Shown here piece by piece: positions 1-9,553 of a stretch of DNA of 64,000 bases; within the stretch, counting starts at the first letter, position 1, and every line of letters starts with the position of its first letter. The stretch comes from Streptomyces sp. R28. Lineage in GTDB: Bacteria > Actinomycetota > Actinomycetes > Streptomycetales > Streptomycetaceae. A program made the translations under genes and the position numbers. The stretch is taken from contig NZ_CP163439.1 of NCBI RefSeq assembly GCF_041052385.1, forward strand, positions 1,302,001-1,366,000. The letters run 5' to 3'. The notes below the pieces were generated by a model that was not told where the DNA came from, did not search any database, and was given only the letters and a program-made list of their open reading frames with translations.

Positions 1-422
1 TTCTTGCGCAGGTCGTCGACCTCGAGCCGCTCCATCCACCGCAGCGCGGCCCGCTCGGCCTCCTTGCGGGAGGTGCCGTTGAGCCGCAGCGGCAGCGCCA
101 CGTTCTCCACACAGGTCAGCTCGGGCACCAGCTGACCGAACTGGAAGACGAAGCCGAACTCGGAGCGGCGCAGCGCACTGCGCTGGGCGTCGTTCATGGT
201 GGCCAGCTCACGCCCGTTGTAGGTGATGGACCCGGAGTCGGGCGGCACGATCCCGGCCAGGCAGTGCAGCAGCGTCGACTTGCCGGACCCGGAGGGGCCC
301 ATCACGGCGACGACCTCACCGGGGTGGATGGAGAAGTCAGCGCCGTCGAGCGCGGTGGTCGGTCCGTACGCCTTGCGCAGGTCCTGGGCGGCGAGCAGGG
401 AACCGGGAGGAACATGGGTCAT
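1..422 (-). CDS. ABC transporter ATP-binding protein, 3' part outside window
   Basis: N-terminal 140 residues of an ABC ATPase of the LolD/MacB-like exporter type. The minus strand reads a Walker A motif (GPSGSGKST, about residues 42-50) and a Q-loop (VFQFGQLVPELT). The Walker B and signature motifs lie beyond the window edge. The ATG at 422 overlaps the TGA of the padR gene (ATGA), so the two are translationally coupled in one leftward operon. PadR-ABC pairs often encode drug or peptide export controlled by the regulator; that role is an inference here because the permease is not visible. Confidence 0.85.
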   Translation of the reverse strand, partial: MTHVPPGSLLAAQDLRKAYGPTTALDGADFSIHPGEVVAVMGPSGSGKSTLLHCLAGIVPPDSGSITYNGRELATMNDAQRSALRRSEFGFVFQFGQLVPELTCVENVALPLRLNGTSRKEAERAALRWMERLEVDDLRK

Positions 423-943
423 GCGGTCACCGCCTCGGCGAGCTTGTCCAGACGCGCCGCGGTCAGCTCCAGCCAGCGCAGATCCGCTTCGAGGTGGAAC
501 AGGGCGTGGTCGCAGATCAGCTGGTCGGCCAGGTCACCCCGGCGCTTGCGGTCGGTCAGGATCCGCATCATGCGCAGGTGCTCGGAGCGCTGCGTGTCGA
601 GGATGCCGGCCGCGTCCCGGTGCGTCAGCAGCGCGAGGACGACCTTGCTGTACAGCAACGACTGCAGGTACGGCTCGGGCTTCTCCGGCGTCGCGAGCCA
701 GCGCTCGACGTCGGTGATCCCGGCGTCCGTTATCGCGTACCGCTTGCGCTCGGGCCCACCGCCCGCCTCGATGCCGTCGACTTCGACGAGGCCGTTCTTC
801 AGCAGCCGGGACATCGTCGCGTAGACCTGGCCGTAGTGCAGCGGCCGATCATGACCGAACTTCTCGTCGAAGGCCCGCTTCAGGTCGTAGCCATGTCGCG
901 GACCGGACTCCAGGAGCCCCAGAAGAGTATTACCGATGGACAT
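419..943 (-). CDS. PadR-family transcriptional regulator
   Basis: 174-residue PadR regulator. The N-terminal winged helix begins MSIGNTLLGLLESGPRHGYD and continues with the family pattern HYGQVYATMSRLLKNGLV. The C-terminal part (Vir_C-like) carries the helical dimerisation segment. The start at 943 is chosen because the family begins exactly at MSIGNTLL; an upstream in-frame start at 964 would add seven residues. It probably represses its own operon with the ABC ATPase downstream. The likely operator, two GTATAC palindromes at 965-983, sits just upstream. A broken second copy of the gene lies 350 bp away on the other strand. Confidence 0.88.
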   Translation of the reverse strand: MSIGNTLLGLLESGPRHGYDLKRAFDEKFGHDRPLHYGQVYATMSRLLKNGLVEVDGIEAGGGPERKRYAITDAGITDVERWLATPEKPEPYLQSLLYSKVVLALLTHRDAAGILDTQRSEHLRMMRILTDRKRRGDLADQLICDHALFHLEADLRWLELTAARLDKLAEAVTA

Positions 944-964
944 GCCCGGCACTCTACACACCAT

Positions 965-983
965 GTATACCTGCCATGTATAC
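965..983. promoter_or_regulatory. Probable PadR operator
   Basis: Two palindromic GTATAC hexamers separated by 7 bp, lying 22 bp upstream of the padR ATG. PadR regulators usually bind ATGTAT/ATACAT-type dyads. A related motif (GTATAC at 1258 and GTATAG at 1284) precedes the broken padR copy, so the promoter was duplicated with the gene. The rest of 984-1257 shows nothing recognisable. Confidence 0.6.
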
Positions 984-1298
984 GCTCAGTGTTTAGATCA
1001 TGTCGGTGGGTACGCCCGTGCAGGTGGGGGGCTGTGTCACGGTTCCGATACGAGGGGCCACCTCTCCGGGCGGGGGTCGGGTATGCCGTTGGGCAGCCCT
1101 TGGGTAGCCTCCAGCGGCGCCTCTTGCTGCCGGCGCCGACGCGGACACCTGCCAACCCGGACTCGGTACCGGAACCCAGCAGTAGACGCAGCAGCAAGCC
1201 GTGGAAACCGGCCCCCACCTTGCGCGGCCATGACCCCGTGCGCACTCAGCACTCGATGTATACGCGCAGTTTATACTCCGCGTGTATAGTGCTGCGCA

Positions 1299-1740
1299 TG
1301 TCCATCAGCCATACACTCCCAGGGCTCCTGGAATCGGGGCCCCTGCCGCGGTTAGGACCTCGAGCGGGCCATTGACTGAAAGGTCGGTCACGACCGGCCA
1401 CCGCACTACGACCAGGCCTGCTCGACGACGTCCCGGCTGCTGAAGAACGACCTCGTCGAAGTCGACGGGATCGAGGCCGGCAGCGGTCCCGAGCGCAAGC
1501 GGTACGCCATTGCGGACGCCGGGATCACCGACATGGAGCGGTGGCCGACCACGCCGGAGAAGCCCGAGCCGTACCTGCATCGACGCTCTGTACGCGCTGC
1601 GGACCCACCGCGACGTCGCCGACATCCTCGACGGCCAGCGCTCCGAGCACCTGCGCAGCATGCGGTTCTTACCGACCGTAAGCACAGGGGCGACGCGAGC
1701 GATCTGGACGCCCTGGCTGTCCCGGCGGCCGCTACTTCCG
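1299..1740 (+). pseudogene. Decayed padR paralogue
   Basis: The plus strand starts MSISHTLPGLLESGP, then loses frame. It recovers padR sequence in other frames: SRLLKNDLVEVDGIEAGSGP and KRYAIADAGITDMERW around 1437-1545, then THRDVADILDGQRSEHLR around 1607-1655. These match the intact padR at 419-943 almost word for word. The helical recognition region after GPLP is missing or scrambled, so no PadR protein can be made. The bases before both ATGs are also alike, which shows that promoter and gene were copied together, in inverted orientation. Confidence 0.85.
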
Positions 1741-1845
1741 CAGGCCGGAAGGCGTCCGAGGAGGAAAAGCTCCCGTCGTCGGCGACGGGGGCGTCGGAAC
1801 GAAGGTGGCGAGCAGCGCGCCACCCGCAATCAGAGAGTAAATAGA

Positions 1846-2124
1846 GTGAAAAACCGGACGCCACCTGTAGATGGAACCGGTCAGACGCCTCCAGCAAGTG
1901 AAACTCCTCAAGAGGAATCGGAAGACCTCGAAATCCGCAGGTTTGCCATCGGGGTCATCCTTTTCACGTCGGCATGCGTGACACTAACGTGTGAGCTGTT
2001 TCTCGCTCTCAGTGGTGCGAGCCTCAAGACGACGGCAATGGCCGCTGTGAGCGTATTCGGCGGCACCTTCGGTCTTGGATACTTCATCGCCAAGAGGCTT
2101 GGATATATTCGGACGAGCACGTAA
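1846..2124 (+). CDS. Small membrane protein, unknown function
   Basis: 92-residue product read from a GTG at 1846. A polar N-terminus of about 30 residues (rich in T, P and E) is followed by two hydrophobic segments, about residues 31-52 (FAIGVILFTSACVTLTC) and 65-85 (MAAVSVFGGTFGLGYFI), separated by a short loop. It looks like a two-pass hairpin membrane protein. Codon use is less GC-biased than in its neighbours, which fits foreign or small accessory genes. The ribosome site is weak. I do not recognise a family; it lies just after the broken padR. Confidence 0.5.
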   Translation: MKNRTPPVDGTGQTPPASETPQEESEDLEIRRFAIGVILFTSACVTLTCELFLALSGASLKTTAMAAVSVFGGTFGLGYFIAKRLGYIRTST

Positions 2125-2513
2125 GACTCGATGAACAAACTGCGAACGCACACAGCATCTGGACGCTCCCAGCCGCAACCGCTCGAACCGGGCGCCGTGT
2201 AGCGACTTCCGGTGTGCTGCCGACACAGTGGATGTGTGCTGGAAAATAAGGGCGCCGCGTCCAGGCCGCGTCGCCCGGTATCGGCGGGATGTCGCGGGTG
2301 CCGGTCAGTGACAGGCGCGGACCAACACAGCGAGGACCGGCGAGGCCGGTGACGGCTGGCTCTGCCCGATGTCCTCGTACCCCAACCCCAGGGCGTCGTG
2401 GATGCGCCGGGCAGCGCCGGTCTTCCTCCATGCCGGCTGGCCGTCGCCGTGGCCACCACCGTCCTGCTGCTCGCCGCCCTCCGCCCGTTTCCGGGATCGC
2501 TGAGCTGTCCGGT
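2125..2513. other. Non-coding stretch, no recognised gene
   Basis: 389 bp between the small membrane protein and the convergent GH31 stop. On the minus strand there is a 3' tail-like reading frame (RKTGAARRIHDALGLGYEDIG around 2330-2450), without a clear start and matching no family I can name. It may be a gene remnant. Confidence 0.35.
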
Positions 2514-4796
2514 TCAGGCCAGGTACGGCAGCTCGGCCTCCGCGGTGCCGGCGGGCCAGGTGTGCACCGTTCCGTCCGGGCCGCCGACCCGCAGCTGCCA
2601 CGGGTGCGGGCTGTCGGTGGTCACGTGCACGTGCCCGCCCCGGCGGCGCAAGTGGAAGCGGGCCGTCTCACCGGGGCCGTCGCTGCCCGGGATCACCACG
2701 GTCTGCTCGGCGCCGTCGGCGAAGGCGTGCACCCGCAGCTCGACACCGTCCGCCCAGGCGGAGACCGGGTGTTGGTCGTCGGCGGCCAGCGCGATGACCG
2801 AGTCCGGGCGGGCCAGCAGCGGCAGGGTGTGGAAGCCGTGCTGCTCGCGGACCCAGCGCGGACCGGCGACCTGAACACCCGTCAGCACATTGGTCCAGGT
2901 GCCTTCCGGCACGTAGTACTCGACCGTGCCGTCGTCGGTGAAGACCGGGGCGACGAGCAGGTCGTCGCCGAGCATGTACTGCCGGTCGAGGGTGGCGGCT
3001 GCCGGGTCGTCGGGGAACTCCAGCACCATGGCACGCATCACCGGGACACCAGTGGTGTGCGCCTGCTGCGCGGCGCGCTGGAGGTACGGGGCGAGGCGAT
3101 GCTTGAGGAGGGTGAACTCGCGGGTGACGTCGACGGCTTCCTCGCCGTAGTCCCACGGCACGCGGTACGACTTGCTGCCGTGCAGGCGGCTGTGCGAGGA
3201 AAGCAACCCGAACTGCACCCAGCGCTTGAACACGGCCGGGGTCGGCGTGCCCTCGAAGCCGCCGATGTCGTGGCTCCAGAAGCCGAAGCCGGACAGGCCG
3301 AGGGAGAGCCCGCCGCGCAGGGACTCGGCCATGGCCTTGAAGTGGGACTCGCAGTCGCCGCCCCAGTGGACCGGGTATTGCTGACCGCCCGCCGTGGCGG
3401 AGCGGGCGAACAGCAGCGCCTCGCCCTCGCCGCGCTCGGCGCGCAGCAGTTCGAAGACGGCCTGGTTGTAGAGGTGGGTGTAGTAGTTGTGCATCCGCTC
3501 GGGGTCGGAGCCGTCGTGCCAGACGACGTCGGTGGGGATGCGCTCGCCGAAGTCGGTCTTGAAGCAGTCCACGCCCTGGTCGAGCAACGTCTTCAGTTTC
3601 CCGGTGTACCAGTCGCGCGCGGCCGGGTCGGTGAAGTCCACCAGCGCCATGCCGGGCTGCCACAGGTCCCACTGCCACACGCTGCCGTCCGGACGCCGTA
3701 CCAAATAGCCCTCGCGCATGCCTTCCTCGAACAGCGCCGACTGCTGCGCGATGTACGGGTTGATCCAGGCCGAGATCTTCAGTCCCCGATCCTTGAGCCT
3801 GCTCAGCATGCCGGCCGGGTCGGGAAAGGTTTCCATGTCCCAGTCGAAGTCGCACCACTGGTAGGCGCGCATCCAGAAGCAGTCGAAGTGGAAGACGCTC
3901 AGCGGGATGCCGCGCTCGGCCATGCCGTCGACGAAACGGTTGACGGTGGCCTCGTCGTAGTCGGTGGTGAAGGAGGTGGTCAGCCACAGGCCGAGCGCCC
4001 AGGCCGGGGGCAGGGCGGGGCGTCCGGTCAGCGCGGTGTAGCGCTCCAGGATCTGCTTCGGGGTCGGCCCGTGGACGACGAAGAACTCGAGCGACTGGTC
4101 CTCGACGCTGAACTGGACCTGGCCGACCGACTCGGAGCCGACCTCGTAACTGACCTTGCCCGAGTGGTTGACGAAGACGCCGTAGCCGCGGTTGGTCAGG
4201 TGGAAGGGGATGTTCTTGTACGCCTGCTCGCTGCTGGTGCCGCCGTCAGCCTGCCAGATGTCCACCACCTGCCCGTTCTTGACGAACGGGGTGAACCGCT
4301 CCCCCAGTCCGTACACCAACTCCCCTACGTCGAGGGAGAGTTGCCCGAGCATGAAGTGCCGGCCGGCGGCGTCGGTGACGAAGCCGGTGCCGCGCTCGCC
4401 CACGGAGGTCAGCACCCGCCCGCCGGCGGTGAACTCCAGGTGCCACGGCTGGGAGGTGTCCACTCGCAGCGACAGCTCACCGGCACTGAGCTCGACCACG
4501 GTGCCGTCCCGGTGCACCTTTCCGGCGGCCGGTTGCGCGCCCGGCAGAGAAAACTCCGGCCCGCGCCGCACCGAACCTGCGTGGTGGGTTGCGCGCACCC
4601 CGATCACGCCCTCGGCCGGCGACCAGCACTCGACGGTCAGCAGCGGGCTGTTGAGCGTGCCACCGCGGCTGAGCACCTGCTTCACCGGCGCGTAGAGGGT
4701 CATCCGGTGCTCGTCGGCCCGGACGTCCGCGACCTCGGTGGCGTAGCGTGCGGTGACGCCCGGGCGCAGCAGCCAGTAGCCGTCGGTGAACTTCAT
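2514..4796 (-). CDS. GH31 alpha-xylosidase (YicI type)
   Basis: 760-residue cytoplasmic glycoside hydrolase family 31 enzyme without a signal peptide. It most likely removes alpha-1,6-xylose from the non-reducing end of xyloglucan oligosaccharides. The order is N-terminal beta-sandwich, (beta/alpha)8 barrel from about 265, and C-terminal beta domains. The nucleophile is Asp415 in KTDFGE and the acid/base is Asp481 in WGGDCESHF; these positions match YicI Asp416 and Asp482 within one residue. [15 protein letters not shown] and the HDIGGF motif are also typical. It is the last gene of the leftward operon GH3-CE7-GH1(broken)-GH31, and its ATG overlaps the old GH1 stop (ATGA). Confidence 0.93.
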   Translation of the reverse strand: MKFTDGYWLLRPGVTARYATEVADVRADEHRMTLYAPVKQVLSRGGTLNSPLLTVECWSPAEGVIGVRATHHAGSVRRGPEFSLPGAQPAAGKVHRDGTVVELSAGELSLRVDTSQPWHLEFTAGGRVLTSVGERGTGFVTDAAGRHFMLGQLSLDVGELVYGLGERFTPFVKNGQVVDIWQADGGTSSEQAYKNIPFHLTNRGYGVFVNHSGKVSYEVGSESVGQVQFSVEDQSLEFFVVHGPTPKQILERYTALTGRPALPPAWALGLWLTTSFTTDYDEATVNRFVDGMAERGIPLSVFHFDCFWMRAYQWCDFDWDMETFPDPAGMLSRLKDRGLKISAWINPYIAQQSALFEEGMREGYLVRRPDGSVWQWDLWQPGMALVDFTDPAARDWYTGKLKTLLDQGVDCFKTDFGERIPTDVVWHDGSDPERMHNYYTHLYNQAVFELLRAERGEGEALLFARSATAGGQQYPVHWGGDCESHFKAMAESLRGGLSLGLSGFGFWSHDIGGFEGTPTPAVFKRWVQFGLLSSHSRLHGSKSYRVPWDYGEEAVDVTREFTLLKHRLAPYLQRAAQQAHTTGVPVMRAMVLEFPDDPAAATLDRQYMLGDDLLVAPVFTDDGTVEYYVPEGTWTNVLTGVQVAGPRWVREQHGFHTLPLLARPDSVIALAADDQHPVSAWADGVELRVHAFADGAEQTVVIPGSDGPGETARFHLRRRGGHVHVTTDSPHPWQLRVGGPDGTVHTWPAGTAEAELPYLA

Positions 4797-5290
4797 CGGG
4801 TGGATTCCTCCGTCCGCGCGCGATGCACGGTGATCAGGCCCCGGTACCAGTGGTAGCTGTCCTTGGGCGTTCGGGTCAGGGTGGTGTCGGGGTGGTGTCG
4901 GGGTGGTGTCGGGGTTGTGGTCGACGTGGACGAGGCCGAAGCGTCGGCTGTAACCGCGCGCCCACTCGTAGTTCTCCAGCAGCGACCAGCCGTCGTAGGC
5001 CGCTGTCGGATGGAGTCTCAGGCCCGGGGCAGGTCCCGGTGGTAGAGCGTGACGGCTGGTGCGACACCGGCGGCCAGCAGTTCGTCGATCAACCGGTCGT
5101 AGAAGTCAAGGCCCTTGGCGTTGACCAGCCCGGTGCGCTGGGACAGCAGGCGGGGCCGTGCGCGAGAGAAGCGGTAGCCGTCGACGCCGAGTCCGCGCAG
5201 CAGACCGACGTCCACGCGGTAGCGGCAGTCGCGGCTCCGAAGCGGAACGCGGCGGGCAGTTCGGGGAACAGGCGCACCCTGGGCCCGGAT
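4793..5290 (-). pseudogene. GH1 beta-glucosidase/beta-galactosidase remnant
   Basis: Only the two ends of a roughly 450-residue GH1 protein remain. From the right: [16 protein letters not shown] (normal N-terminus), a jump to [20 protein letters not shown] and [17 protein letters not shown] up to TLYHRDLP, a stop, then another jump to the C-terminal [26 protein letters not shown]. Most of the barrel and both catalytic glutamates are gone. Three copies of an 11-bp unit at about 4878-4910 shift the frame again before [14 protein letters not shown]. The final TGA still overlaps the GH31 ATG, so the gene once coupled translation to GH31. Confidence 0.88.
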
Positions 5291-5306
5291 GCGCAGGACA
5301 CGGTGC

Positions 5307-6290
5307 TCAAAGCTCCGGCGCAAGGCCACGCTGGTGCAGCCAGGCCAGTTGGGTGGGCGGGTTGGAGCCGCAGCCGCCGCCGTGGTCGGCGAACGGCCAC
5401 ACGGTCATGGTGCGGTCCTGGCCCGCGTAGTGGTTGAAGGCGGCGTAGACCGTGGAGGGCGGGCAGACCGGGTCCATCAGGCCGACGCTGAACAGCGCCG
5501 GAGCGGTGGCCCGTTGGGCGAAGTGGACGCCGTCGAAGTAGTCGAGGGTGGCGAGGGACGCCTCCACCCGGTGGCGGCTGTGCCAGCGCAGGTACTTGGT
5601 GATCTCCTGATACGGGCCCTCGCCGCTGATCTGCACGGCGCGGCGGAAGTGGCACAGGAACGGGACGTCCGGCATCACCGCCGCGACGCGGTCCCCGGTG
5701 AGACCGGCGACGGCGAGTGCCAGGCCGCCCCCCTGACTGCCGCCGGCCAACACGATCCGGCGGGTGTCGAGTCCGGGCAGCTGCCCGAGCGCGTCCACCG
5801 CTCGCACGCAGTCGGTCATCAGGCGCCGGTAGTAGTAATGGTCGGGCGAGTCGATGCCGCGGGTCATGAAGCCCTCGACCCACTGGGTGCCGTCGCCCTC
5901 ACCCCGGTCCGGGGTGTCGTGGCCCTGGCCGCGGCTGTCGACCACGAGCTGGGCGTAGCCGGCGGAGGGCCAGAACAGGTGGTCGGTGGGCAGTCCGCGA
6001 CCGCCGCAGTAGCCGATGTAGGTGACGACGACCGGCAGCGGTCCGGCCGCGTCACGCGGACGCAGCAGCCAGGCGGCCACCAGCTCACCCCGCCAGCCGG
6101 GAAAACGTACGTCGTCGACCTCGACGGTGCGCAGCAGGTGCTGGGAGGTGACCCGCTCGGCCTTGACCGCCCCGTCGTGCGACCGGGCTTCTGCGAGGGT
6201 TCGCTGCCAGAAGGCGTCGAAGTCCTTCGGGGCGGGCGACTCGGGTCGGTAGCCGTCGAGTTCGTCCAGGCCGAAGTCCGTGAGCGGCAT
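5307..6290 (-). CDS. CE7 acetyl xylan esterase / cephalosporin-C deacetylase
   Basis: 327-residue alpha/beta hydrolase of carbohydrate esterase family 7, without a signal peptide, so it should deacetylate imported oligosaccharides in the cytoplasm. The family's RGQG motif (DSRGQG, near residue 119) and GGSQGG elbow are present. The triad is Ser185, Asp273 (VGLMDP) and about His303 (FADHGGG), at the expected spacing. The start at 6290 follows GAAGGAAG. It lies 137 bp downstream of GH3 and just ahead of the broken GH1 in the same operon. Confidence 0.92.
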   Translation of the reverse strand: MPLTDFGLDELDGYRPESPAPKDFDAFWQRTLAEARSHDGAVKAERVTSQHLLRTVEVDDVRFPGWRGELVAAWLLRPRDAAGPLPVVVTYIGYCGGRGLPTDHLFWPSAGYAQLVVDSRGQGHDTPDRGEGDGTQWVEGFMTRGIDSPDHYYYRRLMTDCVRAVDALGQLPGLDTRRIVLAGGSQGGGLALAVAGLTGDRVAAVMPDVPFLCHFRRAVQISGEGPYQEITKYLRWHSRHRVEASLATLDYFDGVHFAQRATAPALFSVGLMDPVCPPSTVYAAFNHYAGQDRTMTVWPFADHGGGCGSNPPTQLAWLHQRGLAPEL

Positions 6291-6427
6291 GAGGGCTTCC
6301 TTCGGGTGAGGCGGTGTCAGGGTGGTCGTGCGGTGCCGCGCCGCTCGGGACGGGTGACGGACCGCCCTTCTCGGGCGGGCTGTCGGTCGCGCGAGTGCGG
6401 ATGCGGAGACGGAGACGGAGGCGGGTC

Positions 6428-9310
6428 TCAGTCGGGCGTGACGAGGCTGAAGGCGGCCAGCCGGAAACCGCCCTGCAGCGTCAGCGTGAGGTCGTGGACG
6501 CCGTCGACCGGGGTGGCGAGTTCGGCCACGGTGGTCGTCCATGCGTGGCGGTCGCCTGTGACGGGCACGCCGATCTCGGCCAGCAGCCGGTCGCCGGCCC
6601 GCAGTTCCAGCCGGGCCTCACCGGCCTCACCGGCCTGCGCGCCCTCCGCGCCGTCCGCGTCCTCGCGGGCGGTCTCGGCCTCCACCCGGACGGCGCCGGT
6701 GAGGTCGACTCCGCGGAAGAGCAGCGTCGCGGGCCGGGCCGGGTGGGCCGGGGTGACGGCGTCACCGCTGCTGCGGGTGGCGTCGACGATGTCGATGTCC
6801 GTGTGATCGTCGAAGTCGACTGCCGGGGTGCGCCGGTCGAGGACCGTGCGGGGCGCGGGGGCCGTCCCGGTCACCGTGAGCGGCGCGGTGAGGACCGGCT
6901 GCTCGGCGGAGCGGGCGACGGTGATCTCGTAGTCGCCGGGGTCGACGGTGAAGGCGCCGGTGACGACGTCCCAGTGGGCGAGCCGTTCGACCGGCAGCCG
7001 GAACGTCAGCTCCCGGCTCCCGCCCGGCTCCAGGCGGATCTTGCGGAAGTCGACGAGGCGCTGCCGGGGTGCCTCGTAACGGGCGTTCAGGGCGCGGGCG
7101 TAGAGCTGGACCAGTTCGCTGCCGTCCCGTGCGCCGGTGTTGGCCACCGTCACCGTGATCTCGACCTCGCCGTCCTGGGCGAGCGAGGAGTCGGACAGCC
7201 GCAGGTCGCGGTGGGCGAAGTCGGTGTACGACAGCCCGTGGCCGAAGGGGTAGAGCGGTGCGGCCCGGTGGTACTGATAGGTCCAGCCGGCCTTGATGAT
7301 GTCGTAGTCCAGCGGCTTCGGCAGCGGGTCGTCGCCCCGGTACCAGGTCTGCGGCAGACGGCCGGTGGGCTCGGCCTCGCCGAGGAGTACGGCTGCCAGC
7401 GCGTGGCCCATCTCCTGCCCGCCGTGGGAGGTCCACACCACGGCGGGCAGGTGCTCATCGGCCCAGTCGACGGCGTACGGGTAGCTGCTCATCACCACCA
7501 GCGCCGTCTGCGGGCGGACCGCGAAGACCGTGCGAAGCAGCGCCTCCTGCATCCCGGGCAGGGCGGTGTCCGCGCGGTCCTCGGTCTCGCGGCCGTTGAT
7601 CATCGGGTGGTTGCCGAGGACGACGACCGCGGCGTCGGCCTGTTCGGCGGCTGCACGGGCCTCGGCCAAGCCGTCGCGCACCAGCTCACGTCGCCAGTGT
7701 TCGGCGGTTTCGGGGCTTCCGGCTGTCACCGTCACCCGGCCGTCGGCGGGGTCGACGGCGGCGTAGCGGCCCGTGAGGCGGCTGCGCAGCAGCACGGTGC
7801 CCGGCTCGTCGCCGGGGACGGGCTCCAGGAAGAAGGTTTCGTGCACGTCCCAGGTCTTGATCAGTTCCTGGTCCGCTGCGAGCGTGCCGTCGTCCTTGAG
7901 GCTGAGGTAGCGGCCGGTGTCGGCGTCCCGGAGGGAGAGCGCGTCGCCGCCCCAGTCGGCCACGTCGAAGGAAGTCCCGCACAACAGGCGGCCGTTGGTG
8001 TGCGAGCGCAGTCCGATCCGGTCGACGCCCTCGACGTACTGCACCTCGCCGCCGTGCTCCGCCAGGGCTGCGCGCAACCCGGCCGCGACCGTGACGCCGT
8101 AGGGGAGGGTGCCGCTGTACCAGTCCTCGCAGAGCAGGTCGGCGAGGGGGCCGATGACCGCGACGCGGGGTGCGTCGCGCGTGGCCAACGGCAGCAGTCC
8201 CTCGTTCTTGAGCAGCACCACCGACTCGGTCGCGGCGCGCCGCGCGAGGGCGCGGTGCTCGGGGCTGTCGATCACCTCGGCACCGATGCTCGCGTACGGG
8301 TCGAGGTCGGGGTCGAACTCGCCGAGGCGGAAACGCAGCAGCAGCTGCCGACGGGCGGCCCGGTCGATGTCACCTTCGTCGATCAGGCCACGGTCCAGCG
8401 CCTCGCGCAGCCGGCCGATCACGGTCGCGCTGTCCTCGTTCTGGTCCGTGAAGCTGTCGATCCCGGCCTTCAGGGCGGCGGCATGGCCCGCGGCGTGGTC
8501 GTCGAAGTAGTGCTCCGGGTCCACCAGGTTGGAGGGTGCCTCGGCGTCGCTGACCACGAACAGCTCGTGGCCGGTCGGCTGCGCCCAGCGCCGCAGTTCC
8601 GTCTCGATGAGCGGGCTGACGTGGCAGGGGCGGGCGTTGACGAGGTTGTACGCCGCCATCGCGCCGGTGGCCGCGCCGTCGGCGACGGCCGGGCGGAACG
8701 CTGCCAGGTCGTACTCGTGCAGCACGCGGGGCCGGACGCCGGAGGAGGTGACGCAGCGGTCGTCCTCGTTGTTGTAGGCGAGGAAATGCTTGAGCACCGG
8801 GGCGGCGCGCAGATAGTCGGGGTGGTCCCCGGCCAGGCCCCTGCAGTAGGCCGTCGCCAGCCGACCGGTGTGCAGCGGGTCCTCGGAGTAGCCCTCCTCG
8901 TTGCGGCCCCAGCGCGGATCGCGCAGCAGGTTCACCACGGGCGCCCACGCCTGAAGGCTGTTGGTGCCGGAGCCCGTCGTCGGCGGGCGGTGCCGGTGGA
9001 AGGCGCGTATCTCCACCGACACGGCCGTGGCGACCTCGTGCACGAGGTCTTCGTCCCAGGTGGCGCCGAGCCCCACCGCTTGCGGGAAGACGGTGGCCTC
9101 GCCGAGCCAGGCCACGCCGTGCAGTGCCTCCGTGCCGGTGCGGAAGGAGGCGATGCCCAGGCGCTCGACGGACGGCGCGTACTGGTGCAGCAGCGCGATC
9201 CGCTCGTCGAGCGTGAGCCGTTGCAGCAAGTCGTCGACGCGCTTGGCCGGCGGGAGCGCGGGATCACGGAACGGCAGCCGGTCAGCTTCGGACGGGAAAG
9301 CAGAACCCAC
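6428..9310 (-). CDS. GH3 beta-glucosidase/beta-xylosidase with inserted beta-trefoil-like module
   Basis: 960-residue GH3 enzyme. I chose the GTG at 9310 (GAGGGG eight bases upstream); starts further up would run through the operator. The N-terminal barrel carries KHFLAYNNEDDR and the nucleophile Asp255 in VVSDAEAP, where most relatives have SDW. The (alpha/beta)6 domain is interrupted at about residues 435-545 by a segment with NGRLL, TGRYLSLKDDG and TGRYAAVDPADG repeats, like a fascin/beta-trefoil fold. A fibronectin-III-like domain follows the YPFGHGLSYT motif, and the last 120 residues look like a CBM6-type lectin domain. There is no signal peptide, so the substrates are imported beta-linked oligosaccharides. 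First gene of the leftward operon. Confidence 0.9.
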   Translation of the reverse strand: MGSAFPSEADRLPFRDPALPPAKRVDDLLQRLTLDERIALLHQYAPSVERLGIASFRTGTEALHGVAWLGEATVFPQAVGLGATWDEDLVHEVATAVSVEIRAFHRHRPPTTGSGTNSLQAWAPVVNLLRDPRWGRNEEGYSEDPLHTGRLATAYCRGLAGDHPDYLRAAPVLKHFLAYNNEDDRCVTSSGVRPRVLHEYDLAAFRPAVADGAATGAMAAYNLVNARPCHVSPLIETELRRWAQPTGHELFVVSDAEAPSNLVDPEHYFDDHAAGHAAALKAGIDSFTDQNEDSATVIGRLREALDRGLIDEGDIDRAARRQLLLRFRLGEFDPDLDPYASIGAEVIDSPEHRALARRAATESVVLLKNEGLLPLATRDAPRVAVIGPLADLLCEDWYSGTLPYGVTVAAGLRAALAEHGGEVQYVEGVDRIGLRSHTNGRLLCGTSFDVADWGGDALSLRDADTGRYLSLKDDGTLAADQELIKTWDVHETFFLEPVPGDEPGTVLLRSRLTGRYAAVDPADGRVTVTAGSPETAEHWRRELVRDGLAEARAAAEQADAAVVVLGNHPMINGRETEDRADTALPGMQEALLRTVFAVRPQTALVVMSSYPYAVDWADEHLPAVVWTSHGGQEMGHALAAVLLGEAEPTGRLPQTWYRGDDPLPKPLDYDIIKAGWTYQYHRAAPLYPFGHGLSYTDFAHRDLRLSDSSLAQDGEVEITVTVANTGARDGSELVQLYARALNARYEAPRQRLVDFRKIRLEPGGSRELTFRLPVERLAHWDVVTGAFTVDPGDYEITVARSAEQPVLTAPLTVTGTAPAPRTVLDRRTPAVDFDDHTDIDIVDATRSSGDAVTPAHPARPATLLFRGVDLTGAVRVEAETAREDADGAEGAQAGEAGEARLELRAGDRLLAEIGVPVTGDRHAWTTTVAELATPVDGVHDLTLTLQGGFRLAAFSLVTPD

Positions 9311-9347
9311 GGGAGGAACCCCTCGACAAGCGGGAGAGACAGCAGGT

Positions 9348-9363
9348 GGTGAAGCGCTTCGAC
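9348..9363. promoter_or_regulatory. LacI-type operator O1 (GAAGCGCTTC)
   Basis: Perfect 10-bp palindrome GAAGCGCTTC at 9351-9360, 41 bp upstream of the GH3 start. It is likely bound by the LacI regulator encoded at 9554. It is one of two sites 119 bp apart flanking the divergent promoters; the same pair recurs at 53003-53140. Confidence 0.75.
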
Positions 9364-9430
9364 GCTGCCATCGCTTCCGATCGGGTGTCAATGCTCGAAT
9401 TGAAGAAAGTTTCTTTTATTCAGTCCCCTT

Positions 9431-9444
9431 GTTTCGCTTGAAAC
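9431..9444. promoter_or_regulatory. GTTTC-N4-GAAAC inverted repeat between the operators
   Basis: GTTTC and GAAAC arms around a 4-bp centre. The same element, with a different centre, occurs at the matching place in the second control region (about 53092-53105). Its conservation between copies that have otherwise diverged suggests that it is functional, either as a second regulator site or part of a promoter. Confidence 0.5.
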
Positions 9445-9469
9445 ATGTCATTACCTTGCATCGCGAGGT

Positions 9470-9479
9470 GAAGCGCTTC
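9470..9479. promoter_or_regulatory. LacI-type operator O2 (GAAGCGCTTC)
   Basis: Second copy of the palindrome, 30-75 bp upstream of the possible lacI starts. It likely mediates autoregulation and, with O1, looping across the divergent promoter. Confidence 0.75.
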
Positions 9480-9553
9480 GACGCTCTCTCGAGGGAAGGG
9501 CCGGAGTCATGAGTTACCCAACCCGCCGACACGAAGGAAGCCGAGACACCACC

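Noticed and set aside
2289..4856. Very long plus-strand open frame antisense to GH31 (and similar giants antisense to GH3, GH42 and the PucR genes)
   Set aside because: Shadow frames of high-GC genes: no family motifs, no ribosome sites, and codon third positions are low in GC.
5018..5329. A short stand-alone protein of 103 residues in the GH1 region
   Set aside because: It is only a readable island of the broken GH1 gene; it begins inside the CE7 gene and has no ribosome site.
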